Shown here one piece after another: positions 46,583 to 58,970 of a stretch of DNA of 64,000 nucleotides. Position 1 is the stretch's first letter, and each line of letters opens with the position of its first letter. The stretch is from Kingdonia uniflora (Eukaryota; Streptophyta; Magnoliopsida; Ranunculales; Circaeasteraceae): assembly GCA_014058105.1 (NCBI GenBank), contig JACGCM010000003.1, positions 1 through 64,000 on the forward strand, in the 5' to 3' direction. The position numbers and the translations under genes were made by a program. Under the pieces are notes generated by a model that saw nothing but the letters and a program-made list of their open reading frames with translations, was not told the DNA's origin and searched no databases.

Positions 46583-47017
46583 TGTATTTCCCTTAGGGAC
46601 GATAATACGTGATTATCAGTTTTGGTCTTGACTCATCTTACCAGAGAAGGGCACCACTTGACTCTCTTTAGGTCTCTTCTCCCTCTTCCTCTAGAGCTAC
46701 TAGGGTTTTATGGATGGAGGAGGAGGTTTTAAAAAAATGGTCCCTTCTTAGGTTGCCTTCCCTCTCTATATATAGGGAGGGTCTTGACCTAGAAGTGCTC
46801 TTCGTAGCTCGTGGGTCGTTAAGAGAGCTTCCCCTAAGATGTACTCATCTATCGGTAGGGAGGTCATCTGACGACCTGTCATGCCTTGTGGCTAACGGGA
46901 GCATGCTCCTACATCATGGGCCATTAAGATAGCTTCCTTTAAGATGTCCTCATCTACCAATGGGTAGATCATTCAATAACCTGGGAGCCTCGTGGTTAGC
47001 GGGAGTGTACTTCTACA
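46583..47017 (-). mobile_element. Element E: 5' LTR
   Basis: On the minus strand it runs from tgtagaagtacac (47017) to ccctaagggaaataca (46583), TG...CA. TATA box ctatatatag at about 46770. It has an internal 105-bp direct repeat: aagatgtactcatcta at 46836 and aagatgtcctcatcta at 46941. No second copy was found in the window, so the LTR call rests on termini, PBS and TATA box. Confidence 0.55.
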
Positions 47018-47640
47018 ACTGCGGACAAGTGCCATGGTGACATGGTAAACTTATCCACAGATAAACTCTGTGGAATTTTTTTTTTCCGTACACCACTTAC
47101 TATGGACCTCCACCACAACTAAAGTTTGTGGAAAAATGAACTTTGCGAGGGACTAAGAGTGTGACGACTTAAATAAATTTGTGTAGTGATCTGAAGATGT
47201 AATTCAGTCTAAAAACCTCAAAATTATGTGTCGACCAAAAGATCGAACACCTTGACCATTTGTTTGTTTTTACATAAACATGGAAAATGTTAATACATTC
47301 TCCACTCAGATGCATATATGCAGCTCAGTGGTTGGGCGTGCACATGGTTATGAGCTCACTGAAGTGAGATCTAACCATATTTTTCCCTCCAGTTGAAGGC
47401 AAATACTCATTGGTCCTATAGTACCACCTTGGAGTTTTATTATCACTATAAAACCTTAAACTTAGTTGATTCATCCTAAAGAAGGCAAACAAGAATTTAC
47501 AGGTTCAAAAGATGTCAGATCATGATGATTTGTGCTCCTCGTCAAAGTGATGTTATTCTGTAGTTTGGTTAAACTTCTATTGTAAGTATAGTAGTATTGG
47601 TTCTGGTTCTGCATAAAACCAATACACATGAATATATTGT
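47018..47640. other. Unassigned, with short hairpins
   Basis: ccacagataaactctgtgg (about 47054-47072) and ccacaactaaagtttgtgg (about 47111-47129) are short hairpins 57 bases apart, resembling DNA-transposon subterminal motifs. Nothing else recognised. Confidence 0.3.
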
Positions 47641-48560
47641 AAATGGGGGAGTATTGGTGACGTACATTTGTACATAAGACCAATGCCCACGCACTTCTTT
47701 TTTATTATAGATAAATCTTAGGTGATGACTTTGCACCAGCGGCAGAAGCGAATTGGTCATTCCCAAAATGACAATTTTCAAGGAGCACGTCTAAGGTTCT
47801 GAATGTTAAAGTTTGAGGTTACTCACTTCAGAGGGATAATTTTCTCCAGAGGGAGACTTTCAACTATCAATCCTTGTGATTGGACATATGCGCTCTGTAC
47901 GCTTTCCTGAGCACTGGGCTTTTCCCATTGGATTTACCGGGCAAGGTTTTAATGAGACAGACGATTACTAGTGCATCCAACACTAATATGGGACTTGTTA
48001 GTATTGGCTCTGCCTTCTACTCATAGCCTTTTTCCCACTGGGTTTTTCCAGGTTTAGATTACAAAGACAACCGCCTCATCGACGGTGGATAATCCAAAGA
48101 AGGAGTGCTATAGTCCACGTCATCCATAGGTGGGCCCCTCACGTGAAGTTGATTAGGCAGTATCGGACTACTATGCCCCTAGGGTTTTTGCTAGAGAAAG
48201 AGAGAGAGAGAGAGAGGCTTGAAGAGTCCCTATATAGCATATAAAGACTCCATACTTTACTAGCCATTATTTACATCTCTATTGACTTTTTAGAGTCTTA
48301 ATAGAATCTCTCTATCTCTTTATATGTGTTTAATATTTAATAGTAGAATTAGGCGATTACAAATCCAAAATAAATTAATAAAGAATAACCAAATACATGT
48401 GCGCACGTCATGAAGTTCGAAATGATTAATATACAAAGAACCTACAAAAAAATTGCCAAAACTATTAGGGCTTAGAAGTATGTAAAGAAATAAACAAACT
48501 CAAAAGAATTACTTGAAATAAATCAAAGCAAACTCAAAAGAAGACTAAACAAAGATGTTT
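47641..48560 (+). mobile_element. Probable copia LTR-like fragment
   Basis: cttttcccattggatttacc and ttttcccactgggtttttcc, followed by aaggttttaatgagacagac, resemble a block common near the 3' LTR of plant copia elements. aaatgggggag at 47640 could be a polypurine tract. A (ga)n run (48196-48214) and a TATA-like tatatagcatataaag follow. No second LTR found. Confidence 0.3.
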
Positions 48561-50208
48561 TTTTGGTGGTTCCATGGAGCGTAGTCGAGAAAAGACTAGA
48601 GAGTACCATACAACCTTCATGACAATATGATAGCAACCCATGAGATGCTAAAAGCTGACATAGAAAAACTCTCATTTTTCGTCAGTATCAATTATTTTCA
48701 GATCACCATCTCCATCCTCGTCTACTTCTTAACAAATTTAAACTTACGCTGTCATTATTGTGAGATAACCGGAGTTTCTCCTAGAAATCCAAAACAAAAT
48801 CACCCTTTCCTCTGTTAGATGCCGTAACCTTGTCGTAATTCTCCCAAGTTGTTACCTCTAAATTTGCGCTTTTATTTCTCTTGGATAACATAATAGGATC
48901 AATCTCGCTGCACCTTTCATAGTCCGTTATTCTTCCCTCAATGTACAAAAGAATATCAAAGGTCTCATCAGAAATCTTACTCTATAATTCCTCGATGGAA
49001 TTTGTAGAAATAAATTTAAGGAACCTGTAATTCACTTTCCCCAGAACGAAGCAGCAACAAATACATGAACTCTGAAGTGCAGCAACAATAGTTAGACTAG
49101 CAGCAGTATAGTACCAAAGTTGAACTTGCAGCAGTAGTACCGTAGTGATTAACCGTAGGTCTGATTTATAGCAGCAGCAGTAACGAAGTTGGACTGACAG
49201 TAGTAGTACCGCAGTGATTATAGTAGGTTTAATTTATAGTAGCAACAGTAATGAATTTGGACTGACAGCAGTAGTACCGTAGTGATTAATAGTAGCAGTA
49301 ACAATGAACTGTTGGTTGGAATGATAGCAGTGATGAAGCAACAGTGAAAGAAAGCTCGAGGCGTGGAACGCACTTTCTTTAAAGAGTATCTCAACTAACC
49401 CTAGGCATAGGTTATACAGTCGAATCTCTCCCAAAATATAACGAGCTGTGATCTTCAGATCGACATGGAAGTCTCTATACCGGAGATAGCATACTCTCTT
49501 AATGTTAGCACCTCAACCAGAAACTGCAAGGGAGAGGAGTTGAACTGGCAGAGAGAGAGAGATAGATGGACAGTTTTGTGTTCAGTATTTTATAAAGGTG
49601 GTAATACGAAGGTATTTATAGAGTTGAATTTGCAATGGCTTCCTCTTCAATGTGAATGAGATTTAAACTCGCTTGTGAAACGTATCCCTAAGGATCTGGT
49701 CTACTAGCCATTAGTTGTGGAGAGAAGAACGTGTACGAGACCAAACCGAGTCAGTCAAGCCCAAGCCCATGATGACAGATAACTTTTTGATAAAATGATT
49801 AGGGTGAGCCTAGCCCAAGCCTAAAGGCCTCCAAGGCCTCCAGAGCCTGAAGAGCCAATTGCCCAATTGTCAAATCCAAATCCAAATCCCAATCCCAATC
49901 CTAATTTCAAGCCTACCGGGCCGCCCGAGAGAGGTTCAAGTGTGTCAAGGGTAAAAAATCCCCTCACAGACTTACAAACCTATGCACTATCTCTTTGTCA
50001 CATATTACACATATGTCACATGAGTTCTACCTTATATGTTTGGCTCCTCTATTGTTTATAAACAATGTGGGACAAAACTTAACCTATAGTTTGAGAGTCA
50101 CATATTTTCAATTCATAAAAAGGTGAATGAAAAAGAGATATATAAGAATGACCAGGAGGTCATGAGGTCAAGCTCAAATGAGGTTATAAGTTTTTAAAAA
50201 ATCCAACA
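48561..50208 (-). mobile_element. Copia element G: 3' LTR (low boundary uncertain)
   Basis: On the minus strand the polypurine tract aagtgggggat (50220-50209) precedes tgttggattttttaaaaact at 50208, the classical copia LTR start. A TATA box (minus, tataaatacc) lies at about 49610-49620. A 69-bp tandem repeat lies in the transcribed part. The low end cannot be fixed without the 5' LTR, which is missing; tgtttttttggtgg near 48560 is one candidate. Confidence 0.5.
49119..49315 (+). repeat. About 69-bp tandem repeat in copia G LTR
   Basis: Nearly three copies of gttggactgacagcagtagt then accgtagtgattaatagtag and atttatagcagcagcagtaa, starting at 49119, 49188 and 49256. Rich in agc/agt triplets. 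Confidence 0.8.
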
Positions 50209-50719
50209 ATCCCCCACTTTTAAAACTCTCCAGAATAAGAAATGAAACGAGATAACGGTTTTAATATATATAGATGTACTTAAGTATAGATGTCCTTAAA
50301 CTTGAACCTTGACGTAGTAGACAATCTTCAACGTATAAGAATAATAAGTGATCAGAGTCATAAACTCATTATTCATTTTTATACAGTGAGGAAGACCACA
50401 TAAAACCCTACCAGGTGCAAATTCTAAAATGCCAACACATTTCGGCCTTGTACTTAATCGCAGTATAGGTGAAGGCTTTCGAGAATTTAGCCTAATTCTC
50501 TTAGGAAGTGGCCACACTTCTACAATCACCTTGGTGAGTCTATGAAGAGTATTCTTGTAGCTAGACACCCCACTCAAAGAATGAGATAAAAAAATTATTA
50601 AGAGTTTAAGAAAGTCAGCCTCATAGTCACTGCAAGATATCATGCATATACAGTATGTACAACAAGATTTAACTCTGGAGTGACAAGCTCCTAGTTGCAT
50701 GATTCTATATCACAGTGAT

Positions 50720-52385
50720 TTATTATTCCCATTGAACTTAATTCTTGGGATTTCTAGTCATTCATGTTTGGTTCCTAGCACTTGTGATTCTATAATAGGC
50801 TTTAGTCCCATCCCTAATGATGTGCTCCAAACTTTATCACGAGACAGTACTTTCGTCAAACGATCTGCCATATTGTTTTCCAATCTTACAAAATCCACTG
50901 TAACAGTACTAGATGTGAGATAACCTCTTATCGTACTATGCTTGCGATGTATCGCTAATTTTTTACTATTATAGTGATTGTTCTATTCTCTGGCTATTAC
51001 AGCAGTACTATCCGAGTGGATCAGAATTGACAATAAAGGCCTACTCCATAAAAGCATATAAGACAAGAGCTAGTGCTACTAACTCAGACTCCATAGTAGA
51101 ATGAGCTAGAATCATTTGTTTCTTGAATCGCCAAGAAACCGCCCCGCCAGCTATACTAAACACGTATCCTCTTGTGGCTTTGGAATCATCTGAAAATGTG
51201 CTCCAATCTGCATCGCTAAATCAATCAAGGACCGCGGGAAATTTCTGATTGTGTAAACCAAAGTTCAAAGTCCTTTTCAGGTATCGCATATCTCGATCAA
51301 TAGCACCCCAGTACGCCAAACCTGATTTACTTGTTAATCTACATATAACCCCTATGCCATAAGCTATATCGGGTCTAGTACAGTCCGTAGCGGAATGAAG
51401 GCTACCAATAATACTTGCATATTATTTCTGTCTAACTGCCTTCCTCAAGTTCTTTAAAAGTTTAACTCGTGGATCACAAGGAGTATAAGCAGGTCTACAA
51501 TAAAAATATTTATACTTCTTTAAGGTCTTCTCAATATAATGAGATTGATCAATAATAATACCAGTCTCTGTGCGTGCGATCTTCATGCCTAAAATTATAT
51601 AGCCTCTCCTAGGTCCTTCATATCAAAATTATTATTAAACATGTTTTTGGTTTTTAAAATGATATCAAGTGTAGAACCAAAAATAAGAAGATCATCAACG
51701 TATAGACATATTATAATACAACTTTCATCAGATACTTTATAATATGGGCATTTATCAACAACGTTAATCTTAAAACCATTTGAAAGAAGTAATTGGTCAA
51801 TCTTATCGTGCTACTATTTTGGATCTTGTTTTAGACCATATAAGGTCTTGTTCAGCATGCATATTTTGTGCTCCTCACCAGGTATCACAAAGCCTTCAGG
51901 TTAATCTATATATAATTCCTCTTGAAGCTCTCTATTTAAAAATGGGATTTTTACATCCATTTGGTGAATTATCAAATCATGCATGGCTGCAATGGCCAAT
52001 AATACTCTAATGGTTGTCACATGAATAACTGGAGAATATGTGTGAAAGAAATCAATATTTTCCTTTTTCACATATCCCTTTGCTACAAGTCTTGCCTTGT
52101 ATTTATCTATAGTACCATCTTGTTTAAGTTTTCTCTTTAATATCCATTTACACCCAATAGAACGACTACTAGGAAGTAAGTTAACTAAATCCCAAGTTTT
52201 ATTTGTAGTAAGAGAATCAATTTCATCATCAATGGCCTTTTGCCACAAATCAACGTCACTTGAAGTTAACGCTTCCCTGATAGTATTGGGGTCAGATTCT
52301 AAGGTATGTACAACATATTCATTACAAAAGTCATTAGCAATCTTTAAGCATTTACCACTACGAAGTTCATGGTCTGTATCATGAG
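50720..52385 (-). pseudogene. Copia element G: reverse transcriptase and RNase H
   Basis: Minus strand. 52385-51901 is continuous: WQKAIDDEIDSLTTNKTWDL, GCKWILKRKLKQDGTIDKYK, YSPVIHVTTIRVLLAIAAMH and HQMDVKIPFLNRELQEELYI. Then PEGFVIPGEEHKICML, TLYGLKQDPK, and the intact catalytic box CLYVDDLLIF at about 51705. RNase H has DADWS, SWRFKKQMILAHSTMESELV (51240-51080) and a C-terminus LTKVLSRDKVWSTSLGMGLK near 50800. Stops and frameshifts lie between the blocks. Gag, protease and integrase are missing upstream; homology ends at 52385. Confidence 0.85.
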
Positions 52386-52459
52386 AATCAACAGCTCTTG
52401 AGGTATATTAGGGGTTAACCGAGCTCTTGAGGTACATATATAGAGAGCTGTTGATTTGA
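52386..52459. other. Junction segment with repeated agctcttgaggta
   Basis: agctcttgaggta occurs twice (about 52394 and 52423), and caacagctc / gagctgttg form an inverted pair around it. It joins the broken copia G to the long LTR and may be filler DNA from end joining. Confidence 0.4.
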
Positions 52460-55400
52460 GGATGTGCAGGTCGGGGAATCCAAAGATTTACCCCACAAAC
52501 AACCGAGCAGTAGACAAATTTTGGCCCAGTCATTCACAATAGTATCACAACAGAATAATTAGGAAAAATAGAAATTATGGAAGACTAAGAAGCAAAATCT
52601 AAACATAAGATTCTACAAACCTCTACGCAATAAGCGCGACAGTAATAACTAGAGAATGAGCATCCAGCTCAGCTCCCCAAAGATCACCACAGCAGCAACT
52701 AAAACCTGAAATAACCAGCCACTGAATGGGGGATGCGAGAGTGAGAAAACAACGAGCTCACTAACTCCCAAGAATAGCTAAATGATTATACTAACCAATG
52801 AGATGGATATAAATAATAATGATAAATAGGATATAATAATATCTAACGATAACAATATATATATATAAATACCAAGGATGTCAAATAGGTATCTAATAAG
52901 TATATAACTAGTCTAATGATTATATTTAACTATACTATAATTATAAATATATATTTATTTTGAGCAAAGGAGTGTTAGGACCATTACTACACTCAAGTCC
53001 CAAGGACAACTAACTGCACTTTAATCACTATTGTGGCCCTCAGTGCCACAAGCAACTAATCTACCTCAAAAATAAAATTACATACGAGGGTGAACGCCCT
53101 TGGCTCACAATAATCCAATAAGGTTGCCCAAACCCCAACCAGGCACAACCCCGAAGCTATCACAAGCTAACCGAGATCGCCCACAACAAGATACCAGCCT
53201 AAAGCTCACAGCAACCAACCAAACTAATTAACCTAATAAATTAATTATATACAGATGAGGGGGGAATAGATGCAGAGAGGAGAAGAATATGTAGAAGGAA
53301 GATGAATCTAATTATACCGTAAATCAATTAAGAGAAAATGAATTTAAATAAGAGGAGAAGAATATGATGAACTTGGATAATCCCATAATTATCCCAATGC
53401 AAAGATATGTTATGATGATGATATGATGGAATGAGATATTTTATGATTATCCTAAGTCCAAAAGATTATATATTAAACATAATGCAGAAAGGGTTAAGGA
53501 TTCCTATCAGAAGAACCTACGAATTGAAAGTATGCAGAGATGCAATGATATGCTTGATGATGATGTTCATGATGATGATTTTATGATGTAGAATGATTTT
53601 GCGATGTCAACCCAAAGGGCTAGCACCCAAGATTAAAGTGGCCTGACAACTGCTGGAAAAGGATTTACCTTACCGGATATTGTTGGATACAAGGGTACGA
53701 TGTACTGCACTAGCTCAACCAAACTATGAGGATATTACATCAATTTAACAAATCCCACAGAGCCAACGTCCAAACTATATTTATATTCAGAGGCATTTCA
53801 ACCACCAGAATAAGCCCTGTACCAGATTATAAATATTGTCTCATACCATCCCACACTCCCGAATGGGTGACTAGGTATAATAGTATCCATCATGGACCCA
53901 CCTTCTATTTTAGCCAGATTAAGGAATCCCCGAACCTCACGAGGGTCAGCCGATGCAGAGTTATTTAAGTATCTGATCACAGTAAGATAAGGAGAATATA
54001 CTATCTATGGATGTGGGCATGATCCTTGAGACTAAAATGCCATTGTTGCTATACAGCCAGCATACAATAGGATGACCACCTGCCTGAGAGTGTGGTACCC
54101 AAAACTAACACGGATGCCCACCTGTGACTCATTTGCACCATCTAAACCTAGATGAAATAAAAATTTAACCGTCACGACATCAAAACAACATCAGTCTCTA
54201 AGATTCCTCAAAGCAATATGATTACCATCAAGTACAACAGTACTCTAGCTGTGAACACAGACTAGTACTTATGGAGTGATCTACAAGTGTCTAACAAGTA
54301 GCCAACAATCTCCAATAACAGAGCTGCCTCACAATCCTCCTAATCATGTACATAAGTCACCAGCATGGATGTACAAGAACTGGATTCAAAAGGAGGTTTC
54401 AGCCGCATTCTAACATCTCGGGTGACGTACAACTTCATAAACCACCTGGCTCTGCCGCGAACCTCACTGAGCAATGATGTCTCGCTGCTTCCTAGATGAC
54501 GAAAGGGAACACAGCCATAGCAACCTCATCCCGGGGAAAGAAGGCTTACTGGTAAGCTTTATTAGCTCTAAGAATCATGTGGACAATAAGTGTCACCACA
54601 CGATAAGCAAACAATCCTAAGGCAAACTATAAGAAGTTCAACATCCACAACCAACCACCACGGACAAGCCGTCTTCTCACCATCAACAACTAACAGTCCA
54701 GGAGATACCACACTCCCACATGGAATCCAACATTCCAAACAACCACCAACCACAGCGACAATGCTCAAGGACCTGGCCTCAAGAAAATAGTGTACACCCA
54801 GACTAGTCCTAAGATTAATCAAAACAATAGCAGGCAAGAGGATGAGCTTCGAATCGAAGACCATGTATTACTGAAGCTATGTCGCCCCAAGACTACCCTG
54901 GAACCAAATCCAGCAACCCAAACTAACCAAGGTGTTATACTATAAGGTGAGAACTATAGTCTCTGAACTACACTATCTCAGAGAAATGGCGGCTAAACCA
55001 CAGCCGTCCATATATCTCCACTAATCGTCAAACTGAGTTACTAGTGCCCTGAAGCAAGTTGGGCACCCTAATAACTAACCAACAATACCATACTCAATAT
55101 ATTTTATATATATAAATATATAGCGACGTTGAGGGGTCGCAACATACAGAGAAATGCCTTTGTTCTCAACCTCAGCGAAGAAAAGATTCGGGATAACCAC
55201 CCTCAATGAATCGGTCTAAGAGAAATTTCAGGAGTCATCGTCACAGCGACGACAACAGAGAATAACCTCATCTGGATAATCATAACCTACAGGTTCTATC
55301 TAGTAGCTAAAATCGCATTATTGCGGGTTTTACTAACTTATCAATCCCTTGAATACTCTCGTCTATGGTATGCTAACGGATAACCAGTAAAGTGTCCTAA

Positions 55401-56921
55401 GCAATAAACCCAATACTAACATAATCACAGATAATAAACATAATAAACTAATGTGATACAATAGCTCACAAATCAATATAATGGTCTAGTTATTAAAGAA
55501 GATGAAACTCCCCTGACAAAACAATGCTCGGAACGGTAATTTCGGCGAAATTGTCCAAACAGCACCCCAACGGAAATGTTCTCTGCGAATCAACTTCCGG
55601 AACTCCAAATCAATCACGGAAAGGACTAGGAATACCACAACATCAACCACTATCAAGTCCCGGAGCCCAAACACAATTCCAACAAAGGATCCTCACCCAA
55701 AACTGAGTTTCAAATCAACACCACACCTGAATTCACTAACAAAACTGCATCGAATTCCACGATCCATCACGCTACGCTGCACTCCTCCGATCACCCAAAA
55801 TCATATGAAGATATACAACTCTATACCCATCGAATTATCGGCCTAATAATCACGAACCCGGTGTTCAAAGAGCGTAAAAACAACACTAACCCTTCCTCTA
55901 GAATAACAGCAACTAAGGCTGCAATTTCGTTTGCGAAGCTCGTTAAATATTCACGGATGAAATCAGAAATTAGGCGAAGCAACATCTGAACCAAAATGAC
56001 CACAATCGTCAGTTTAGGCAGCCCTCTCCGAACATCATCGAAGCCCAACAATCCACCATCGAACACCCAAATCCCCCAATCAATCACAAACCAACCATTA
56101 ATCCAACACAAACAACCTATACCTGCAAATAAATCATACAGTTCTATAAACCCCAATAATCCACAATTATAAACTCTGAAATCAGCCCCTCAATAACCCA
56201 AACCAACCCAGAATCAAATCTGGAATTAGGAAGAGGAAATAGAGAATTACACCTCCACAGAGGGAACGGCTGTAACCGGCGTGGGAACGACATCCGAAAT
56301 GGCGATGGACGAGATGAACACAACCCTCTTTCTCTCTAGAACACCAAAACGTCTCTCTAGAATCAAGAGCTAAAATTTGGTAGCCGGAGGTGATGATTGA
56401 AGATGATAACCCAACGGTGTCCAATTCAAAACCAAGGAGTTAGAGGAATTTGAAGGGAGAAGGATTGAAAGGAGGAGAAGGGTTCTTTGGAGTCGGTTGT
56501 GAGGAGAGGAAAGAATTGTGAGGAGAAAAAAATAAGAACTTTTATTTATAGGTGAAGGGCAACGCTTATCTCGAGGAAAGACCAACGCCCAAAAATCTCT
56601 CAAAAAGACCCAACTTGGTCGTCTGAACGCGCCCCTTGTTTGAACTTTTCTAAACAGTCCTGAAACAAAGCAGTTGGTAAGAAAAAAAAATCTATCTGTG
56701 GAAAATCACAGAAATCCAAGGCTAACCAACAATTCCCCAGAATCATATCCACACCACTACACCACCATAAAACGCCATCACCAACCCACACAGGGGTTCC
56801 CAAGGTCACAATATAATCTAATTTGCCCAAAACCACTGAAACCATAGAACTGGTAGAACACCAAACTCTAAATCACCATAATCATCATATATTAACAAAA
56901 GCATATTTCCGGGTCATTACA
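52460..56921 (-). mobile_element. Long gypsy LTR, Del/Tekay-like
   Basis: On the minus strand it starts tgtaatgacccggaaatat at 56921, a usual start for long chromovirus LTRs. It is preceded by a purine-rich tggggcgatta. A TATA box (cctataaataaaag) lies at about 56555-56542, followed by a pyrimidine-rich leader. No coding domain occurs over the next 4 kb, which fits Del/Tekay LTRs. The low end is not fixed. The plus strand has many short (atg)n runs at 53410-53590. Open frames here look like chance. Confidence 0.5.
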
Positions 56922-57840
56922 TAATCGCCCCAAGTTTGTTATCCTCCCATTAAATGAGCATTCTCAAACTTCTGCCAGTGGTATATTATCACTCGCCTAA
57001 AACCGACACAGTCGTGCCAAGGTGTTACACGGGGAAGCACTTAGAACGGTCTTCCCAACTAAGTGCTATGGAGCAAAAAATTTCTCCCATCATCTCATAG
57101 TGACTAGTGATAGTGAAAAAAGGTTAAAGAATACTTCATGAGAGATGGGGTTATTGGTGGTTGGTACTATGATGGACAGTTTAGCTCTCAGCCTGTCCAA
57201 GTTAAGTATGTGTTTGCAACAATTCAAGTCTCTTCTCTATGTAATCTGCTTCGATTTCCCATGATTAAAATTTAAAGAATATATATATTTTGATGGTGAG
57301 TCGTGCTTTGGTATTCGTAAGTTATCAAATTCTCTTTTTGTTGTATTCCTTATGATTTGAGTGATATACTCTCTGAAATTTAGTCTTTGTTGCGGTAAGA
57401 GGTTTCACTTCTCCTATCGACGAAAGAAGAGATCTGGACACTAGGAGTGAGTTGAAGGGTACTTCATATATGAGATGACCGTCGACAACAAATGAAAGAG
57501 TTTTTATTGTGGGATTAATGTCAATATATCCAAGAGAATAATTATTTTTCCATCCATTTCTTTTTACTTACTAGTTTCTGGATATTCTATGTTTTTTTGT
57601 ACGGATATATGTATAACACAACCATCTCCATTAAAGGAAGGTTGTAAACTAAGCAAGGGGTAGCTACTTTTTCAGACAACCTAACCTTCCAAACATCTAT
57701 ATGTAATTTTGGTGAAATGAGTATGGTGGCGATCAAGGGATCTAAATTGTGAAAGGCAATATGTTCTATTACATTTTAGACGTCCTCACCATCTGTTGAT
57801 AAAGTAATTTCACATATTTCTCATTTCTTTCATTTGTCAT
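56922..57840. other. Unassigned; no chromodomain or integrase found
   Basis: If the LTR to the left is a 3' LTR, integrase with a chromodomain should lie here on the minus strand. I found none, so either the LTR is solo or the element is truncated. tgggaggataacaaacttgg just right of the LTR does look like a 3' internal end. Confidence 0.3.
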
Positions 57841-58149
57841 TTTACTGGTACAAAGTGTAGCGGATGATGAAGTATTACAGACACAAACGTCTACCCCCTA
57901 AGTAAATCCTTTTTTTTTTTGGCTTTGTTTTTTTATTAGATATATAATTGAAAATAATATTAAAGAGGTGGACTAGAGATAGCCTTGCCTCTGTAACACA
58001 TCTTTTAATAAAATCTATACCAAGTTTCTCCATGAAATATCTAGCCCTAATTTCTCTATAGAGAGACCACTGTATATAGTATAGTTGAAATATTAGCACT
58101 TCCAAGTTTATATAACCATATAATATATATAGAATTGCAAATCTAATCT

Positions 58150-58443
58150 TGATTTTTCTTTTCAGGCACAATGCAAAAGAAAGGCTAAAGACACCAATTC
58201 TAAATTGTTAAGTTAGAAGGGCTCTAAGATTGTTGTTGCTCATGCACAATATGTGACTAAAGATCTGGAATGCATGCTGCATAATCAAATTCTTAGGCCT
58301 AATATATGCAAAGTTGTTGTTACGAGTGTCGTAATCCCTTTATTCCTGTTATGGAGGGCGACTATTGCTGCAAATACAATTGGTGGTGGCTTAAAGAGTT
58401 TTATTGCATGGCCCAAGAAATACGCAGTTATTAAAGATGATTG
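58150..58443 (+). pseudogene. CACTA (En/Spm) transposon protein, C-terminal end
   Basis: The open frame from about 58253 reads TKDLECMLHNQIL, then CKVVVTSVVIPLFLLW and SFIAWPKKYAVIKDD before the stop at 58441. The end xSFxAWPKxxV is characteristic of a domain shared by the second proteins of plant CACTA elements (Ptta/En/Spm family). Upstream a basic stretch (AKERLKTPILNC) is interrupted by a stop at 58213. The gene end lies about 530 bases before a CACTA-like terminus, as expected. Recognition is by motif memory only. Confidence 0.45.
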
Positions 58444-58899
58444 ATTCAGGTATAATAAACCCTTTATAGCTTAACTATTTATTCTCCATCACTACATCCT
58501 TATATAATCCAATTCTTATACATTATTAGACTTATAGCTGATCTTTATATAGAAAATTTAAACTAAGATTCATGATTGGTGTTTATTTTTGAATTAGATA
58601 TAATATGATTGTTTTAATATTTATAATTAAATTTGGTTACAGTCTTTTTCGTATCTTTTTTGCAATTTATGATAGAGTTACAGTTAAAAATGACTTCCTA
58701 CAGTGTTTTGGCCATTGTACATAGATAAGAAAGGATTTACTTTTATCTTTCATCTTTTTTGTTGAAGACCTGAGTATGATGATTATAAGATCAACTTTTA
58801 TTGTATTAGAGTCATTTTTGCTGTAAAGCTGTGACTTTCATTTATTTGATGAAATATTAATTTCATTTTTGTAATTTAGAAAGTGTTAATGATAGTGTT

Positions 58900-58970
58900 T
58901 ATTGAATACATTAATCGTAGCTTTTCATAGCGGTTTTTCAACGCTATTATATGTATTTTTTCTTGTAGTA
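58900..58970 (+). mobile_element. Probable CACTA 3' terminus
   Basis: tttttcttgtagta at about 58957-58970 is one base from the inverted CACTA end tttttcttgtagtg. Just before it, catagcggtttttcaacgct looks like a subterminal hairpin repeat. Confidence 0.45.

Noticed and set aside
8160..47017. Endogenous pararetrovirus or other virus
   Set aside because: All pol blocks are in LTR-bounded gypsy/copia order with integrase; no movement protein or coat protein was seen.
53726..56845. Several 60-111-codon ORFs on both strands
   Set aside because: All fall inside the long gypsy LTR and show no domain.
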